NCBI GenBank assembly: GCA_030592025.1
Contig: JAUUZX010000085.1
Location: forward strand, 1 to 6,581
Reading direction: 5' to 3'
DNA from: a bacterium
GTDB lineage: Bacteria; Krumholzibacteriota; Krumholzibacteria; LZORAL124-64-63
DNA: 6,581 nt
Shown here: piece by piece, positions 5,669 to 6,581 of the stretch
How the letters are laid out: every line of letters begins with the position of its first letter
Numbering within the stretch: the first letter of the stretch is position 1
The notes under the pieces: model-generated
Database searches by the model: none
What the model saw: only the letters and a program-made list of their open reading frames with translations
Told to the model about the DNA's origin: nothing
Position numbers and translations under genes: made by a program

Positions 5669-5697
5669 CAGCGGCGCTTCGGTTCACCCGGCGAGGG

Positions 5698-5726
5698 TCG
5701 GCAAACCCGGCCTGCTGTGCTAGCAT
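5698..5726 (+). promoter_or_regulatory. Extended -10 promoter of the exonuclease gene
   Basis: TCGGCA (5698-5703) and TAGCAT (5721-5726) are 17 bases apart, each 4 of 6 to consensus, and TGC directly precedes the -10 box as in extended -10 promoters. The start near 5733 would give a leader of about 28 bases containing the Shine-Dalgarno. It also argues that the in-frame ATG at 5725, inside the -10 box, is not the translation start. Confidence 0.5.
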
Positions 5727-5750
5727 GCCGGCGAACCGCTCACCCACACC

Positions 5751-5756
5751 AGGAGG
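5751..5756 (+). promoter_or_regulatory. Ribosome binding site deciding the exonuclease GTG start
   Basis: AGGAGG, a perfect Shine-Dalgarno core, stands 4 bases before the GTG at 5761. The upstream in-frame ATG at 5725 has no such site, so GTG is taken as the start. Confidence 0.8.
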
Positions 5757-5760
5757 CCCC

Positions 5761-6345
5761 GTGCGCTACACCACCGACATCGTCGTCATCGACCTCGAGG
5801 CCAGTTGCCCCGCCGAGGACCAGGGCAACAACACCATCGGCCGCAGCAGCATCATCGAGATCGGGGCCGTGCGCCTGGACCGCCGCAGCCTCGAGGTGAC
5901 CGGCACCTTCAGCGAACTCGTGCGGCCCGTGGAGCACCCGATCCCCCCGTTCATCACGGAAATCACCGGCATCTCGCCGGCCATGGTCGCGGAGAAAGAA
6001 ACCTTCGACCAGGTCGGTCAGCGCTTCCTGGAGTGGTATGGACCGCGCAACAAGGCCATCATCGCGGCCTTCGGTGCCTACTACGACATCCCGCTGCTGC
6101 GCAAGGAATGCGACGGCCACGGCCTCGATTTCCGCAGCAGCATCGCCGGGGGCGCCTTCGACATCCGGGCCGTGGCCACGGTGTGGCTCGCCGCCAACGA
6201 CCACCGCACGAGCGGGCTCACCCTGAGTTCGATCCTCGAGAAGATGGGCCTGGCCGACCGCTTCACCGCCCACCGGGCCGTCGAGGACGCCCGCGCCGCG
6301 GCCGCCGTCCTGCAGATGCACCACCTGGGCCGCGCCCTGGACTAA
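5761..6345 (+). CDS. DEDDh 3'-5' exonuclease (RNase T/ERI-1/KapD-like)
   Basis: The 194-residue cytosolic protein is almost entirely one exonuclease domain that removes nucleotides from 3' ends using two divalent metal ions. Exo I is V-I-D11-L-E13-A; the segment IIEIGAVRLD (31-40) and VRPVEHPIPPFITEITGI (54-71) follow in the usual order. Exo II contributes D109 in AAFGAYYDIPLL. Exo III is H171-R-A-V-E-D176, the HxxxxD spacing that defines the DEDDh class, next to ARAAAAVL. The D-L-E-A-S-C start and the 'HPIPPFITEITGI' block resemble the ERI-1/KapD-type single-domain nucleases more than polymerase III epsilon, and there is no polymerase or helicase partner. Whether it trims RNA or DNA cannot be read from sequence. 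It begins at GTG, has its own promoter 92 bases after the hydrolase gene, and has no strong terminator after it. Family sure; role in the cell unknown. Confidence 0.93.
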   Translation: MRYTTDIVVIDLEASCPAEDQGNNTIGRSSIIEIGAVRLDRRSLEVTGTFSELVRPVEHPIPPFITEITGISPAMVAEKETFDQVGQRFLEWYGPRNKAIIAAFGAYYDIPLLRKECDGHGLDFRSSIAGGAFDIRAVATVWLAANDHRTSGLTLSSILEKMGLADRFTAHRAVEDARAAAAVLQMHHLGRALD

Positions 6346-6514
6346 GGCTCGCTCCGACCACCCAAAAATTGTGCACGCGACTTCGTATCCAGCCGATTCC
6401 AGGCTGATTCATGTCTCCAACAAATCAAGCATTTGCGCACATGCCGTCGCACGCGCTTGTGCACCGACAGCACCCTCTAGCGGAATAGCGCCCAAAGACG
6501 GGAGTAAAGTGCAT

Positions 6515-6543
6515 TTGACGTTATACCGTTTTGCGCATATGTT
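6515..6543 (+). promoter_or_regulatory. Sigma70 promoter of the gene starting at the right edge
   Basis: TTGACG (6515-6520, 5 of 6) and TATGTT (6538-6543, 4 of 6) are separated by 17 bases. A second possible -10, CATAAT (6544-6549), lies directly after it but pairs with a poorer -35. Either gives a leader of about 25 bases before the ATG at 6576. An inverted repeat and one TTGCGCAT motif overlap the promoter, suggesting control by a DNA-binding protein. Confidence 0.6.
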
Positions 6544-6565
6544 CATAATGAAACGAGATCATTGC

Positions 6566-6570
6566 GGAGG
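6566..6570 (+). promoter_or_regulatory. Ribosome binding site of the right-edge gene
   Basis: GGAGG lies 5 bases before the ATG at 6576. Together with the upstream promoter, this is the main evidence that a gene begins at the edge. Confidence 0.7.
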
Positions 6571-6575
6571 CTGCC

Positions 6576-6581
6576 ATGTCC
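6576..6581 (+). CDS. Start of an unidentified gene (two codons, cut by window edge)
   Basis: Only ATG-TCC (Met-Ser) is inside the window. The call rests on the Shine-Dalgarno GGAGG 5 bases upstream and a sigma70-like promoter ending about 30 bases before it. Nothing can be said about the product. Confidence 0.6.

Larger units (their letters stand above)
6346..6575. other. AT-richer regulatory region with repeated TTGYGCAY motifs
   Basis: Base composition falls clearly from that of the exonuclease gene. The octamer TTG[TC]GCA[CT] occurs four times in the same direction (6369-6376, 6433-6440, 6457-6464, 6531-6538), the last inside the spacer of the promoter for the next gene. A palindrome TTCAT-A-ATGAA (6542-6552) overlaps the end of its -10 box. 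A 5-pair hairpin, CAGCC/GGCTG (6390-6406), has no T-run and is not a clear terminator. No gene is seen here. Confidence 0.5.

Noticed and set aside
6390..6410. Hairpin CAGCC/GGCTG as a terminator for the exonuclease gene
   Set aside because: Only five pairs and no T-run follows; too weak to call.
1..6581. tRNA, rRNA, CRISPR, transposase or phage genes
   Set aside because: I looked for these on both strands and saw no tRNA-like cloverleaf, direct-repeat array, or transposase or integrase motif.

Overview
The window is GC-rich bacterial chromosomal DNA with dense coding, G/C-biased third codon positions, Shine-Dalgarno starts and sigma70-like promoters. A lipoprotein, Sec-exported proteins and a periplasmic-type amidase point to a diderm (Gram-negative type) cell. 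The short cysteine-containing lamin-tail-like secreted protein, and a stand-alone exported S9 hydrolase, fit an uncultivated lineage of the FCB/Krumholzibacteriota/Eisenbacteria kind. That placement is an inference from style only, since no marker gene is present.

Layout. (1) 1-438, minus strand: N-terminal part of a DUF4136-like lipoprotein, cut by the window edge. (2) 439-615: divergent intergenic region. (3) 616-1545 and 1548-3320, plus strand: a SLC30A9/ZnT9-like cation diffusion facilitator, followed two bases later by an exported N-acetylmuramoyl-L-alanine amidase with five LysM repeats. The amidase Shine-Dalgarno lies inside the end of the transporter gene, so the two form one operon and are probably translationally coupled. 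(4) 3321-3416: a non-coding, inverted-repeat-containing stretch. (5) 3417-4265, minus strand: a self-contained unit with a near-consensus promoter, a leader whose Shine-Dalgarno sits in a hairpin, a secreted lamin-tail-like protein and a textbook intrinsic terminator. (6) 4547-5668, plus strand: an exported S9-type serine hydrolase with a short coiled coil in place of a beta-propeller. (7) 5761-6345, plus strand: a DEDDh 3'-5' exonuclease with its own extended -10 promoter. (8) 6346-6575: an AT-richer regulatory region leading to a new gene whose first two codons close the window.

Functional themes. Most products act in or beyond the envelope: the lipoprotein, the amidase, the lamin-tail-like protein and the S9 hydrolase. 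The transporter is in the membrane and the exonuclease is cytosolic. The clearest functional link is between the divalent-cation (probably Zn) transporter and the Zn-dependent amidase. I see no defence system, mobile element with a transposase, CRISPR array, tRNA or rRNA. The window reads as ordinary chromosome with a few unusual details. The best of these are the hairpin-masked ribosome site, the large insertion in the amidase domain, the intergenic repeat-like segment and the repeated TTGYGCAY motifs at the right end.
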